Shown here in pieces: positions 32,651-41,532 of a stretch of 64,000 nt of DNA. Each line of letters starts with the position of its first letter. The stretch's first letter is position 1. This stretch comes from Bacteroides intestinalis (GTDB taxonomy: Bacteria; Bacteroidota; Bacteroidia; Bacteroidales; Bacteroidaceae): NCBI RefSeq assembly GCF_003464595.1, contig NZ_QRZF01000021.1:39496-103495 (forward strand), given 5' to 3'. A program made the position numbers and the translations under genes. The notes below the pieces were generated by a model. That model was not told the DNA's origin. It saw only the letters and a list, made by a program, of their open reading frames with translations, and searched no databases.

Positions 32651-34294
32651 ATGAAAAGTAAAAGACTGACTCTTTCCGTCTTAGGTATGGTGGTAGCCGT
32701 GGCAAATGCATTGGCTTGTACCAATCTTATTGTAGGTAAAAATGCCTCTACAGACGGTTCTACCATCGTTTCTTATTCTGCCGACTCCTACGGGTTGTTC
32801 GGTGAGTTATATCATTACCCTGCCGGTGTACATAAGAAAGGCACTCTGATGGATATACATGAGTGGGATACCGGCAAATATCTGGGCCGGATAGAGCAAG
32901 CCCGCCAGACTTACAATGTTATTGGGAACATCAACGAATTCCAGCTTACTATTGCCGAGACTACTTTCGGCGGTCGTCCGGAGTTGGTGGATACTACCGG
33001 TATTATTGATTACGGCAGTCTGATTTACCTGGGATTGCAACGTGCCCGTACTGCCCGTGAAGCCATTAAGGTGATGACCGATCTTGTACAGGAATACGGC
33101 TATTACAGCAGTGGTGAGTCTTTCACTATTGCCGATCCTAATGAGATCTGGATTATGGAAATGATAGGTAAAGGTCCCGGTGTGCGTGGTGCCGTATGGG
33201 TAGCTGTACGTATTCCGGATGATTGCATTTCTGCTCATGCCAACCAATCCCGTATCCACCAGTTCGATATGAACGACAAGAATAATTGTCTTTATTCTTC
33301 CGATGTGATTTCTTTTGCCCGCGAAAAAGGTTACTTTACCGGCGTGAATAAGGATTTCAGTTTTGCAGATGCATATGCTCCTCTGGATTTCGGTGCACGC
33401 CGTTACTGTGAAGCCCGTGTATGGAGCTATTTCAATATGTTTACCGATCGCGGAGAAGAATTCCTTCCGTATATAGAAGGTAAAACAGATCAGCCAATGC
33501 CGCTTTATCTGAAAGCAAACCGCAAAATCTCCGTACAGGATGTGAAGAATGCCATGCGCGACCATTATGAAGGTACCCCGCTGGATATCAGCAAGGATTT
33601 CGGCGCAGGCCCTTACCACACACCTTATCGTCTTTCTCCGCTTTCTTTCAAGGTGAACGACCAGGAATATTTTAATGAACGTCCTATTTCTACTCAGCAG
33701 TCCGGCTTTGTTTTTGTATCTCAGATGCGTTCTTCTATGCCCGACGCTATCGGTGGTGTACTTTGGTTCGGTACGGATGATGCCAATATGACGGTGTTCA
33801 CACCTGTATATTGCTGCACGGATAAAGTGCCTGTATGCTACTCACGCGTAGATGGTGCCGACTATATCACTTTCTCCTGGAATTCTTCTTTCTGGATTTT
33901 CAATTGGGTGGCGAATATGGTTTATCCTCGCTATGATCTGATGATTGAGGATGTACGTGCAAGCCAGTCGGAAATGGAAACTACTTTCAATGATGCGCAG
34001 GAAGGCATTGAATCTGCTGCATCCAAACTGTATGTCAAAGATCCCGCCCAGGCAAAAGCATTCCTGACTAACTATACGAATATGACCGCACAAAGTACAC
34101 TCGATACCTGGAAGCGTCTCGGTGAATTCCTTATCGTAAAATACAATGATGGTGTGGTGAAGCGTATGAAAGACGGTAAGTTCGAACGTAATTCCATCGG
34201 TCAGCCGGCTGGTGTGATACGTCCCGGATACCCGAAAGAATTCCTGGAAGAGTATGTAAAACAAACCGGTGACCGCTATAAAATGCCGGAATAA
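32651..34294 (+). CDS. C69-family dipeptidase
   Basis: 547 residues. A signal-peptide-like start (VLGMVVAVANALA) is followed directly by C23 in CTNLIVGKNASTDGS; in this N-terminal-nucleophile family that cysteine becomes the catalytic residue after processing. The conserved ETTFGG, HANQSRI and IPDDCISAHANQ patterns follow. Members hydrolyse dipeptides, here probably in the periplasm. Length fits the PepD-like group of Bacteroidales. Single gene with a strong 14-bp hairpin just past its stop. Confidence 0.87.
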   Translation: MKSKRLTLSVLGMVVAVANALACTNLIVGKNASTDGSTIVSYSADSYGLFGELYHYPAGVHKKGTLMDIHEWDTGKYLGRIEQARQTYNVIGNINEFQLTIAETTFGGRPELVDTTGIIDYGSLIYLGLQRARTAREAIKVMTDLVQEYGYYSSGESFTIADPNEIWIMEMIGKGPGVRGAVWVAVRIPDDCISAHANQSRIHQFDMNDKNNCLYSSDVISFAREKGYFTGVNKDFSFADAYAPLDFGARRYCEARVWSYFNMFTDRGEEFLPYIEGKTDQPMPLYLKANRKISVQDVKNAMRDHYEGTPLDISKDFGAGPYHTPYRLSPLSFKVNDQEYFNERPISTQQSGFVFVSQMRSSMPDAIGGVLWFGTDDANMTVFTPVYCCTDKVPVCYSRVDGADYITFSWNSSFWIFNWVANMVYPRYDLMIEDVRASQSEMETTFNDAQEGIESAASKLYVKDPAQAKAFLTNYTNMTAQSTLDTWKRLGEFLIVKYNDGVVKRMKDGKFERNSIGQPAGVIRPGYPKEFLEEYVKQTGDRYKMPE

Positions 34295-34304
34295 TGCCCT
34301 GTTG

Positions 34305-34342
34305 CAGATTTCACAGGAACTTCATTTCTCCTGTGAAATCTG
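34305..34342 (+). terminator. Hairpin after the C69 dipeptidase gene
   Basis: CAGATTTCACAGGA pairs perfectly with TCCTGTGAAATCTG across a 10-nt loop, 11 nt after the stop codon. There is no T-tract, so it may be a processing or stabilising hairpin rather than an intrinsic terminator. Confidence 0.55.
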
Positions 34343-34454
34343 TACAATACAGTGTAAATCTTTCATGAAAATGTAGGATATTTGAACTTATTCGCCTACA
34401 TTTGTGTCTTACAAATAACAGATATATTTTAACCTCTAAAATAACAATAATTAT

Positions 34455-36197
34455 ATGGAGAATCAGGAACTTATCAAACAGGTAACTGAGAAAGCCCAGA
34501 GATGGCTCACCCCGGCTTATGATGCCGAAACTCAGGCGGAAGTGAAACGCATGTTGGAGAACGAAGATAAAACCGAGCTGATAGATTGCTTTTATAAGGA
34601 TTTGGAATTCGGAACAGGTGGTTTGCGCGGCATCATGGGTGCAGGAACCAATCGTATGAACATTTACACGGTAGGTGCTGCTACACAGGGACTTTCCAAC
34701 TATCTGAACAAATGCTTCAAGGATAAAGAGCAGATTTCTGTGGTGGTAGGTTATGACTGCCGCAACAACAGCGACAAGTTTGCTCAGATTTCTGCAGATA
34801 TCTTCTCGGCAAACGGTATCAAAGTATATCTCTTCGATGATTTGCGTCCTACACCGGAAGTTTCTTTTGCTATCCGTCACTTTGGTTGCCAAAGTGGTAT
34901 CAATATCACTGCAAGCCACAATCCGAGAGAATACAACGGTTATAAGGCTTATTGGGATGATGGTGCACAGGTACTTGCTCCGCACGATACCGCTATCATC
35001 GATGAAGTAAATAAGGTAACGGTTGCCGACATTAAGTTTAACGGCAACAAAGACCTGATTCAGATTATCGGTGCTGAGGTGGATAAGATCTATCTGGATA
35101 TGGTTCATTCCATTTCTATCGATCCGGAAGTAATCAAGCGTCAGAAAGATCTCAGCATTGTTTATACTCCGCTGCATGGTGCAGGTCGTGTATTGATTCC
35201 TGCCTCTCTGAAAGAATGGGGATTTGAAAATGTAAATTGTGTACCCGAGCAGATGGTGAAGGATGGTAATTTCCCGACAGTGGTATCTCCGAATCCGGAA
35301 AATGCTGAGGCACTTTCTATGGCTATTGCTTTGGCGAAGAAGATCGATGCTGATATCGTAATGGCCAGCGACCCCGATGCTGACCGTGTAGGGATGGCTT
35401 GTAAGGATGATAAGGGTGAGTGGGTGCTTATCAATGGTAACCAGACTTGTCTTATCTTCCTATACTATATCATCAAGAACCGTATTGCAATGGGTAAGAT
35501 GCAGCCGAATGACTTCATTGTGAAGACCATTGTAACTACTGAACTGATTAAGGCTGTAGCTGATAAGAATAAGATTGAAATGCGTGATTGCTACACTGGT
35601 TTTAAGTGGATCGCACGTGAAATCCGTTTGAGCGAAGGTAAGCAGCAATACATCGGTGGTGGTGAAGAAAGCTACGGCTTCCTGGCAGAAGACTTTGTTC
35701 GTGATAAAGATGCCGTTTCTGCTTGTTCACTGCTGGCTGAGATCTGTGCATGGGCTAAGGATCAGGGTAAGACACTGTATGATGTACTGATGGATATCTA
35801 CGTAGAATATGGTTTCTCTAAGGAAACGACTGTAAACGTAGTGAAACCCGGTAAGAGCGGCGCAGATGAAATCAAAGCCATGATGGATAATTTCCGTGCT
35901 AACCCGCCGAAGGAAATCGGAGGTTCACCTGTTAAACAGATCAAGGATTATAAGACGCTGAAGATTACCGATGCACAGGGAAAGGTTAGTGAACTGGATA
36001 TGCCGGAAGCTTCAAATGTGCTTCAATACTTCACAGAAGACGGTACAAAGATTTCTGTTCGTCCGTCGGGTACTGAACCGAAAATTAAGTTCTATATCGA
36101 GGTGAAGGGCGAAATGGGTTGCCCGAAATGCTATGCCAGTGCTGATGCGGAAGCAGAAGAGAAAGTGGTAGCAGTACGCAAGTCACTCGGTATTTGA
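34455..36197 (+). CDS. Phosphoglucomutase/phosphomannomutase family enzyme
   Basis: 580 residues, the long form typical of PGM2-like bacterial phosphohexomutases. The phosphoserine loop is ITASHNPREYNGYKAYW, the metal loop is ASDPDADRVG, the sugar-binding loop is GGEESYG, and the phosphate-binding C-terminal loop is RPSGTEPKIKFY. It interconverts hexose-1- and hexose-6-phosphates for glycogen, nucleotide-sugar or pentose metabolism. Cytoplasmic, single-gene unit. TACATTTG at about 34392 is a possible -7 box. Exact substrate (glucose, mannose or ribose phosphate) is not readable. Confidence 0.92.
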   Translation: MENQELIKQVTEKAQRWLTPAYDAETQAEVKRMLENEDKTELIDCFYKDLEFGTGGLRGIMGAGTNRMNIYTVGAATQGLSNYLNKCFKDKEQISVVVGYDCRNNSDKFAQISADIFSANGIKVYLFDDLRPTPEVSFAIRHFGCQSGINITASHNPREYNGYKAYWDDGAQVLAPHDTAIIDEVNKVTVADIKFNGNKDLIQIIGAEVDKIYLDMVHSISIDPEVIKRQKDLSIVYTPLHGAGRVLIPASLKEWGFENVNCVPEQMVKDGNFPTVVSPNPENAEALSMAIALAKKIDADIVMASDPDADRVGMACKDDKGEWVLINGNQTCLIFLYYIIKNRIAMGKMQPNDFIVKTIVTTELIKAVADKNKIEMRDCYTGFKWIAREIRLSEGKQQYIGGGEESYGFLAEDFVRDKDAVSACSLLAEICAWAKDQGKTLYDVLMDIYVEYGFSKETTVNVVKPGKSGADEIKAMMDNFRANPPKEIGGSPVKQIKDYKTLKITDAQGKVSELDMPEASNVLQYFTEDGTKISVRPSGTEPKIKFYIEVKGEMGCPKCYASADAEAEEKVVAVRKSLGI

Positions 36198-36225
36198 GAA
36201 AGATAAACTGCTGATAGGCAGAAGG

Positions 36226-36270
36226 GAAGGTGTAATCCTGCGAAGGGTTGCACCTTTTCTGTTTTTTATC
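36226..36270 (+). terminator. Terminator of the phosphohexomutase gene
   Basis: AAGGTGTAA and TTGCACCTT form an imperfect stem (one bulged base) around a 12-nt loop, followed by TTCTGTTTTTT. About 30 nt after the stop codon. Confidence 0.65.
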
Positions 36271-36392
36271 CGTTAGCGTGGACATTCTTTCCGCTTTAAG
36301 GTTCTTTTGCTTTCTTTAAGTCAACTCTGAAATCATTCTCTGTTAAATGCCGTTTTATATGCAACGTATAAACCTAACCTAAACCTTAGTTA

Positions 36393-36509
36393 ATATCCAT
36401 CAGGATGGTAAAAGGGGATTTTGGCAATTAGTGGCGTAAGAACGTTTTCAATAGTGAAAGCACCAGTTGATATAAATTGCCATTATCCTCTTTTGTTTCT
36501 GATGGATAT
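36393..36509. repeat. Imperfect 117-bp inverted repeat
   Basis: The first about 38 nt (ATATCCATCAG, then AAAAGGGGATTTTGGCAATT) are mirrored at the other end as AATTGCCATTATCCTCTTTT then CTGATGGATAT. The loop is about 40 nt. It could be the trace of a small palindromic element or the stem of a structured RNA. Confidence 0.6.
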
Positions 36510-36558
36510 ATTTAGAATGATTCGATGAAGGTCGGATGACCGGGAGATGAGAAAATAT

Positions 36559-36660
36559 ACAGATTGCGGTTGCATGCTAATTGGTTGATGTGAATGAGAG
36601 TCGTTTCATTCGTAGTTGTTCGTTTGTTGAATGCATGTCCTCCGCAATCTGTTTTTATTT
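36559..36660 (+). ncRNA. Candidate structured RNA with terminator-like end
   Basis: An 11-bp outer stem (ACAGATTGCGG at 36559-36569 with CCGCAATCTGT at 36642-36652) encloses GCATG/CATG-type inner pairing and a GAATGA...TCATTC hairpin, and is followed by TTTTATTT. This could be a small RNA ending in its own terminator, or just an elaborate terminator. No promoter was identified. Confidence 0.35.
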
Positions 36661-36676
36661 GAATGTTTTTCGTCTT

Positions 36677-37480
36677 TTAATTATTGCTTAGCCACCAGTC
36701 TATCATCTTTCGTGCTATGCTCAATTTCCGTGGAATTTCCGGCATATTTTCTTTCGAATAGAATGCTCCGGCACTGAGTTCGTCTTTTTGCAACTTGATT
36801 TCTCCACTTTCATAATCGGCAATAAAACCTACCATTAATCCGCTGGGATAGGGCCAGGGTTGGTTGCCGAAATAAGTGATATTCTTCACCCGTAATCCGG
36901 TTTCTTCCATTACTTCACGTTGTACACATTGTTCCAGAGTTTCCCCTGCCTCAAGAAAACCGGCTACCAGGCCATAGAATGTTCCGCGGAAGTTATGGGC
37001 ATGTACCAGCAAAATCTCTTCTCCACGACGTATCAACACGATGATAGCTGTAGAGATAGGCGGATATATTTCGTAGGCACATGAAGGACACTTCTTCATG
37101 ATAGGTGTCTTGTGTTCCGTAGGCATGCCACATGCAGGACAAAAACGGCTGTGCTGGTCCCAATACAATATCTGGTATGCTTTTCCGGCAGCTTTATATT
37201 CATCCAGAGTGATATATTCATAAGAGCCCCGGAGATTGACCATAAGCCATTCTTCCGTTTCCACAACGAGTTGTTCGATGGCGAATGCGTGTACCATTTC
37301 ATCCGTAGGTAGAAATACTTCGTGAATCGTACTACCTGCACCGGGGGGCAACGGTAGTTCTGTACCATAAGGTACACTGTATTTTATTTCTCCTTTTTCT
37401 GTTTTCTCTTTTTTCAGCAGTAGTTGGTCTTTAAAAAAGACGAACCACTGCGTAGGGTTTTGGGTTTTACTATTCTCCAT
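36677..37480 (-). CDS. nudC: NADH pyrophosphatase, NudC type
   Basis: 267 residues. A four-cysteine zinc ribbon (CPACGMPTEHK, then CPSC) precedes the Nudix domain. Nudix box: GFLEAGETLEQCVQREVMEETGL shows the GX5EX7REUXEEXGU pattern (split over two adjoining stretches), and NQPWPYPSGLMVGF is the NudC signature downstream of the box. The enzyme hydrolyses NADH or NAD-capped RNA ends to NMN(H) and AMP. Cytoplasmic. It follows the hybrid kinase gene by 33 bp on the same strand and may be cotranscribed with it. Confidence 0.9.
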   Translation of the reverse strand: MENSKTQNPTQWFVFFKDQLLLKKEKTEKGEIKYSVPYGTELPLPPGAGSTIHEVFLPTDEMVHAFAIEQLVVETEEWLMVNLRGSYEYITLDEYKAAGKAYQILYWDQHSRFCPACGMPTEHKTPIMKKCPSCAYEIYPPISTAIIVLIRRGEEILLVHAHNFRGTFYGLVAGFLEAGETLEQCVQREVMEETGLRVKNITYFGNQPWPYPSGLMVGFIADYESGEIKLQKDELSAGAFYSKENMPEIPRKLSIARKMIDWWLSNN

Positions 37481-37513
37481 TCCTTATAAGATATCTGTTT
37501 AAAAGATTATATA

Positions 37514-40500
37514 TTAGCTATATTTTTTCAATACAGCTATTAATTTAGCTCTATCTATGGGTTTAACAAGATATTCGTTGCATCCTGCATCCATAGCAGT
37601 CAGGCGGTCATTTTCAAAGACATGTGCGGTTAGGGCTATAATGGGTAATTCTGTATTGAATTTACGAATTTCAGCTGTAGCTGTCAGCCCGTCCATAACT
37701 GGCATTTTCATGTCCATGAGTAACAAGTCTATGTGACGTTTATGCAGTATTTCTATAGCTTCCTGACCATTGGCTGCATGCACCAGATTAAAGCGTTTCC
37801 GCAACAAAGCTGATACTAACTGGTAGTTGCTTTGAATGTCCTCAGCAACCAGAATCGTTTTACGTCCTGGAGTATTACTTAGTGAGGTTCCCGTAGTAAT
37901 ATCCTTTTTATCTGATGAGGTTGTTTCTTCTGTTCTTTGCAGGGTTATTTCAGATGGTATTTCCACCTCGCAGGGTAACAGTGCCCAGAATAATGATCCT
38001 TTGCCATACTCGGATTCAAATCCTACATTACCTCCCATTGCTTCCGCTATTGCTTTACAAATGGATAATCCCAAACCTGTTCCCTGTGCGAATTCGTCTA
38101 ATTTTTCAAACCGGTGGAATACCTTGTTTTTCTTTTCGTCCGGTATACCGATTCCCGAATCTTTTACATAAAAATAGATTCCTTCTTCTCTGTATTCATA
38201 GCCCATCTCGATAGTTCCTTCCGGGGTATATTTGATGGCATTGGTTACATAGTTGGTAATGATTTGTGCAACACGGTTGCGGTCGAGAGTAACCAAACAG
38301 TGCTGGTAAGGATTGACAGCTACTATTTTTATCTTGGGGTTTGCAGCCCGTTGTTTCATGGAAGCAAACATGGAGTTGAAATAATCCGTCAGGTCGAATT
38401 CCTCATATTTCAGTTCTACAGAGCCGGCTTCCAGTTTGGACAGGTCGAGAATGTCACTGATTAGTTTCAATAACATCTCATTGTTGTTATTGATAATCTG
38501 CATGTAATCCTCTTTTTCTTCATCGCTTGCATACATCATCAGTCCGGAGAAGCCGACGATGGCATTCAGGGGTGTACGGATTTCATGACTCATATTGGCT
38601 AAGAAAGCAGATTTAAGCTTGTCCGATTGCTCGGCATGCATTTTGGCTATCTGTAATTCCTTAATCATCTCTTCACGTTCGGTTACATCATCTACGCGAA
38701 TGACGATACCATCGGCTGTACCATCTTCAAGAAAAACAGGAGTTCCATATACTTCGACAACGTGTGCATTGTCAAGTTTGAATTTGATGAGCTCTGTCTG
38801 ACGGGATTGGAAGGCACGTGTTAATATGCACTCCTCACACGGTGAGGTCCTGTTGTGAGCACTTTTGTAACAGAATTCACCTTGTTTGTAGGCCTCGAAA
38901 GACAGACTTTTTGAACAGGAAGAGATATTTTCCCACTGCACGCGATAGTCACGGCTGATATAGGCTAATCCGGAATTGGTATTGTTGAGTACTAATTCAT
39001 TCAGGGTGACTAATTTCTTCAGTTCTTCTTTATTTTTGAGTAAAGTTAGTTCTGCTTGTTTATGTGCATCTATGCAGATGGTCATACCAAACATATATTT
39101 GTAGGGAGCATCATTCAGGGTGCTTGTTTCGAGCATACCACGGGTTTGCCACCATTGATAAACTCCGTCACCATTTAAATCGAGCTGGTATTCCAGTTCC
39201 CAAATGCCATTTTCCTGTTCAACGATGGCTTGCAGGGAATCATTGAACTTTTGTCTATCGTCAGGATGCACGCAGCTCAGGAATTTCTCTACTGAGCAGA
39301 TGTCTGAAGCCTTTTTGGTAACTTCATTGAACCCTTCGCCAAAACTTATCCTGTTTTTGTCCGGTTCAAAGAACCAGGTAAAGGCATTCATGGCTCCCAA
39401 AGTAATTGACAGAATCTGTGCGCGGCGTTTAAGTTCGTTTTGCAGGCTTTGATCCCAGCGAGTATTCAGCAATAGGCGCTTTCCGTCATCCTCGATAACG
39501 CTCTTACGCACGATTGTATCATAGCTGCGCCCATCTTTCAGGTTTACCCGTTCCAGCCCCAGATAAGGAGTACCGGTATTGAATACCTCAAGATCCGTTT
39601 TCTGGATACGTGCCACCTGTTCTTCGTCCATAACATCGTAAGTTGTCGTATCTTCGCTCGTGCCGAACATACGTTTACTTTCTTCATTACAGAATACATA
39701 ACGGAAGTTGTCTTCTACATCCTTGATGTGGATAGAGAGGGGAATGTTATTCAATATCTTATCCAGAAGTTGCTTCTTTTTATGGATATCTGTGTTGTTT
39801 TTACGGGTACCTACATATTTTAGTACCTGTCCGTTTTCGCTATAAGAGTATGGTGAACCGTTGACGAAGCAATATTGCCATTCGGAAGAACCGAATAGCT
39901 TGATACGTCCTTCGAATGAAAATGCGAAGTCTTCACCTGCACTCATTCTTTGCATTATGTCGACCATCTTTTTACGCTCATCAGGATGAATCGTTTCCAG
40001 ATAAAGGTCCATTGACACCGGACGTGACTTGTCATATCCATTCAGAGGCTCGTTGTCACTGAAAAACAGCTGAGAATTAACATCAAACTCCCAAAGCATA
40101 ATATCTGCTGTTTTTATGGCCATTTCTGTTTTTAGGCGGCTTTGGCGAAGCATTTCCTCTTTCTCCAAAGACTCCGTGATGTCTTCCATAATGATGACAT
40201 AACTTGCCAGTTCTCCGTTAGGGGTATGAATGGGTTGGCCATTGCATTCCAAATGACGAATACCGGTACAGACGGTAGTGATGTATCCATCTACTTTTCC
40301 AAAATCATACGGAAAAGAAGTGAATATGGGTAATCCTGCTTTTATTGCATTTTTTATTTCATCGGTCACCACCGGACTGTCGTATATGTTTGGATGACTT
40401 TCTGCCATCTCTTTCATATCTGTCCCGAATATCCGGCAGAAACGTTCGTTGAAATACAGGATTTTTCCTTCAGCGTTGTAGACAGCTACTGCTACCGGAA

Positions 40501-40609
40501 GTGAGTTGAGGATAGTCATGCTCTGGTTATAAAGACTATCATATTGCTGCTGTAGTTTTACATGTTCGGCAATATCGTTTGCAAGTGAGTGTTTCTGTTC
40601 TTTTTCCAT
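37514..40609 (-). CDS. Hybrid sensor histidine kinase with multiple PAS domains
   Basis: 1031 residues, no membrane segments seen, so probably cytoplasmic. At least four PAS-like domains span about 15-640. Then comes HisKA (about 665-730, phospho-acceptor in FLANMSHEIRTPLN), HATPase (N-box ITNYVTNAIKY, G-boxes DSGIGIP and GTGLGLSICKA) and a C-terminal receiver (about 905-1030; ILVAEDIQSN, Asp in LLLMDMKMP, Lys in YLVKPID). The last PAS carries a PCEEC pair (C591, C594), possibly redox or metal sensing. A similar kinase is at 49485-51614. Partner regulator unknown. Confidence 0.88.
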   Translation of the reverse strand: MEKEQKHSLANDIAEHVKLQQQYDSLYNQSMTILNSLPVAVAVYNAEGKILYFNERFCRIFGTDMKEMAESHPNIYDSPVVTDEIKNAIKAGLPIFTSFPYDFGKVDGYITTVCTGIRHLECNGQPIHTPNGELASYVIIMEDITESLEKEEMLRQSRLKTEMAIKTADIMLWEFDVNSQLFFSDNEPLNGYDKSRPVSMDLYLETIHPDERKKMVDIMQRMSAGEDFAFSFEGRIKLFGSSEWQYCFVNGSPYSYSENGQVLKYVGTRKNNTDIHKKKQLLDKILNNIPLSIHIKDVEDNFRYVFCNEESKRMFGTSEDTTTYDVMDEEQVARIQKTDLEVFNTGTPYLGLERVNLKDGRSYDTIVRKSVIEDDGKRLLLNTRWDQSLQNELKRRAQILSITLGAMNAFTWFFEPDKNRISFGEGFNEVTKKASDICSVEKFLSCVHPDDRQKFNDSLQAIVEQENGIWELEYQLDLNGDGVYQWWQTRGMLETSTLNDAPYKYMFGMTICIDAHKQAELTLLKNKEELKKLVTLNELVLNNTNSGLAYISRDYRVQWENISSCSKSLSFEAYKQGEFCYKSAHNRTSPCEECILTRAFQSRQTELIKFKLDNAHVVEVYGTPVFLEDGTADGIVIRVDDVTEREEMIKELQIAKMHAEQSDKLKSAFLANMSHEIRTPLNAIVGFSGLMMYASDEEKEDYMQIINNNNEMLLKLISDILDLSKLEAGSVELKYEEFDLTDYFNSMFASMKQRAANPKIKIVAVNPYQHCLVTLDRNRVAQIITNYVTNAIKYTPEGTIEMGYEYREEGIYFYVKDSGIGIPDEKKNKVFHRFEKLDEFAQGTGLGLSICKAIAEAMGGNVGFESEYGKGSLFWALLPCEVEIPSEITLQRTEETTSSDKKDITTGTSLSNTPGRKTILVAEDIQSNYQLVSALLRKRFNLVHAANGQEAIEILHKRHIDLLLMDMKMPVMDGLTATAEIRKFNTELPIIALTAHVFENDRLTAMDAGCNEYLVKPIDRAKLIAVLKKYS

Positions 40610-40695
40610 GCGTTTGAGCTGTTATTTATCTAAGTTCGTAAATACACACATTAAGATGCATTTATACAAGTGAAAAAAATACTGGCTAAGGGGTG

Positions 40696-40839
40696 TTAAT
40701 TGGGAAATACTGTGCGTGCCGCTGTGTTTGTTGCATGAATCATCCTACAACGAATACATTCGTCTTGTATAAACAAATGCTGCATGATGACATGCTGCAT
40801 AGCTGAATTAGAAAGCTGGCTGAGACGATTTTCTATCAT
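40696..40839 (-). pseudogene. Shrunken duplicate of the neighbouring acetyltransferase gene
   Basis: A 47-codon open frame starts MIENRLSQLS, matching MIQIRPSQLS of the gene at 40937-41431, and continues VIMQHLFIQDECIRC, matching IIMQNLLVRNGFIRC near that protein's end. The about 105 residues between are missing. The bases around the start (GTC/TCAGCCAGCTTTC) are also nearly identical. So this is a tandem copy with a large in-frame deletion and point divergence. It could still be translated, but the acetyl-CoA site is gone. Confidence 0.7.
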
Positions 40840-40936
40840 ACTCTGTTGCTATTACTTGAAATGACTTATTTCAAGGCGCAAACATAGATAAAAAAAATCA
40901 TTTTTTATCTTCCTGTTGGCAGAAAAATTTCGAAGA

Positions 40937-41431
40937 TTATCGGGATATTTTTTGGTATGCAATTCTGGGTGTCCCATTTGAGACATAAACCGTCCCACAA
41001 CGGATAAATCCGTTTCGTACAAGGAGGTTTTGCATGATAATATTGTCTTTATGCGTATCTGCACGCAAGCTTGGATATTGCTTGGCGCACCAGTTTAAAC
41101 AGATATCGCCGATGCCTTTGTAACTTCCGTCGGAGGCGATGCGGTGAATCACATAATAGGGATCATCATTCAACCAGGCTCCGTCTTCGATGATGGTATA
41201 AAAAGGATCGGGACTCGGAACAAAACAGAATGTTCCGACGATTTTTCCATGTTCATCTTCGCATACATAGCAATGTCCGTCGGTGATTTCTTTGGCAATC
41301 AGTTCATGCTGTGGGTAGCCATTGATCCACTGGTTTCCGTTTCCTACAGATGCCATAAATTTGCGGGCATGATCGAATATCTCCATCAGGCGGTCTAAGT
41401 CTGAAAGCTGGCTGGGACGAATTTGTATCAT
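40937..41431 (-). CDS. GNAT-family N-acetyltransferase
   Basis: 164 residues. Begins MIQIRPSQLSDLDRLMEIFD, the usual GNAT first strand and helix. The middle has HGKIVGTFCFVPS and the acetyl-CoA region IASDGSYKGIGDICLNWCAK, and the end has NIIMQNLLVRNGFIRCGTVY, the conserved late strand-helix. Transfers an acetyl group from acetyl-CoA to an unknown small molecule or protein; cytoplasmic. Single gene with a decayed duplicate (40696-40839) just downstream. Confidence 0.85.
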   Translation of the reverse strand: MIQIRPSQLSDLDRLMEIFDHARKFMASVGNGNQWINGYPQHELIAKEITDGHCYVCEDEHGKIVGTFCFVPSPDPFYTIIEDGAWLNDDPYYVIHRIASDGSYKGIGDICLNWCAKQYPSLRADTHKDNIIMQNLLVRNGFIRCGTVYVSNGTPRIAYQKISR

Positions 41432-41499
41432 ATCTGTAAACCTGTTAAGTTGCTTATTCCGGAATACAAAAGTACATGATTATTTTGATAAATGATAAT

Positions 41500-41532
41500 T
41501 TATCACTCTATCACCTCACCACTTTATCACTC
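41500..41532. repeat. One-armed copy of palindrome-B words
   Basis: TATCACTCTATCACCTCACC followed by ACTTTATCACTC repeats the word set of element B (CACTTTATCACTCTACC). The opposite arm is short (GATAAATGATAA). It abuts the end of the regulator gene and may be a decayed member of the same family. Confidence 0.55.

Larger units (their letters stand above)
36198..36676. other. 479-bp region between convergent genes, with several RNA-like structures
   Basis: No protein gene is supported. It holds a terminator for the phosphohexomutase (36226-36270), an imperfect 117-bp inverted repeat (36393-36509) and a second structured stretch ending in a T-run (36559-36660). See the separate entries. Confidence 0.6.
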
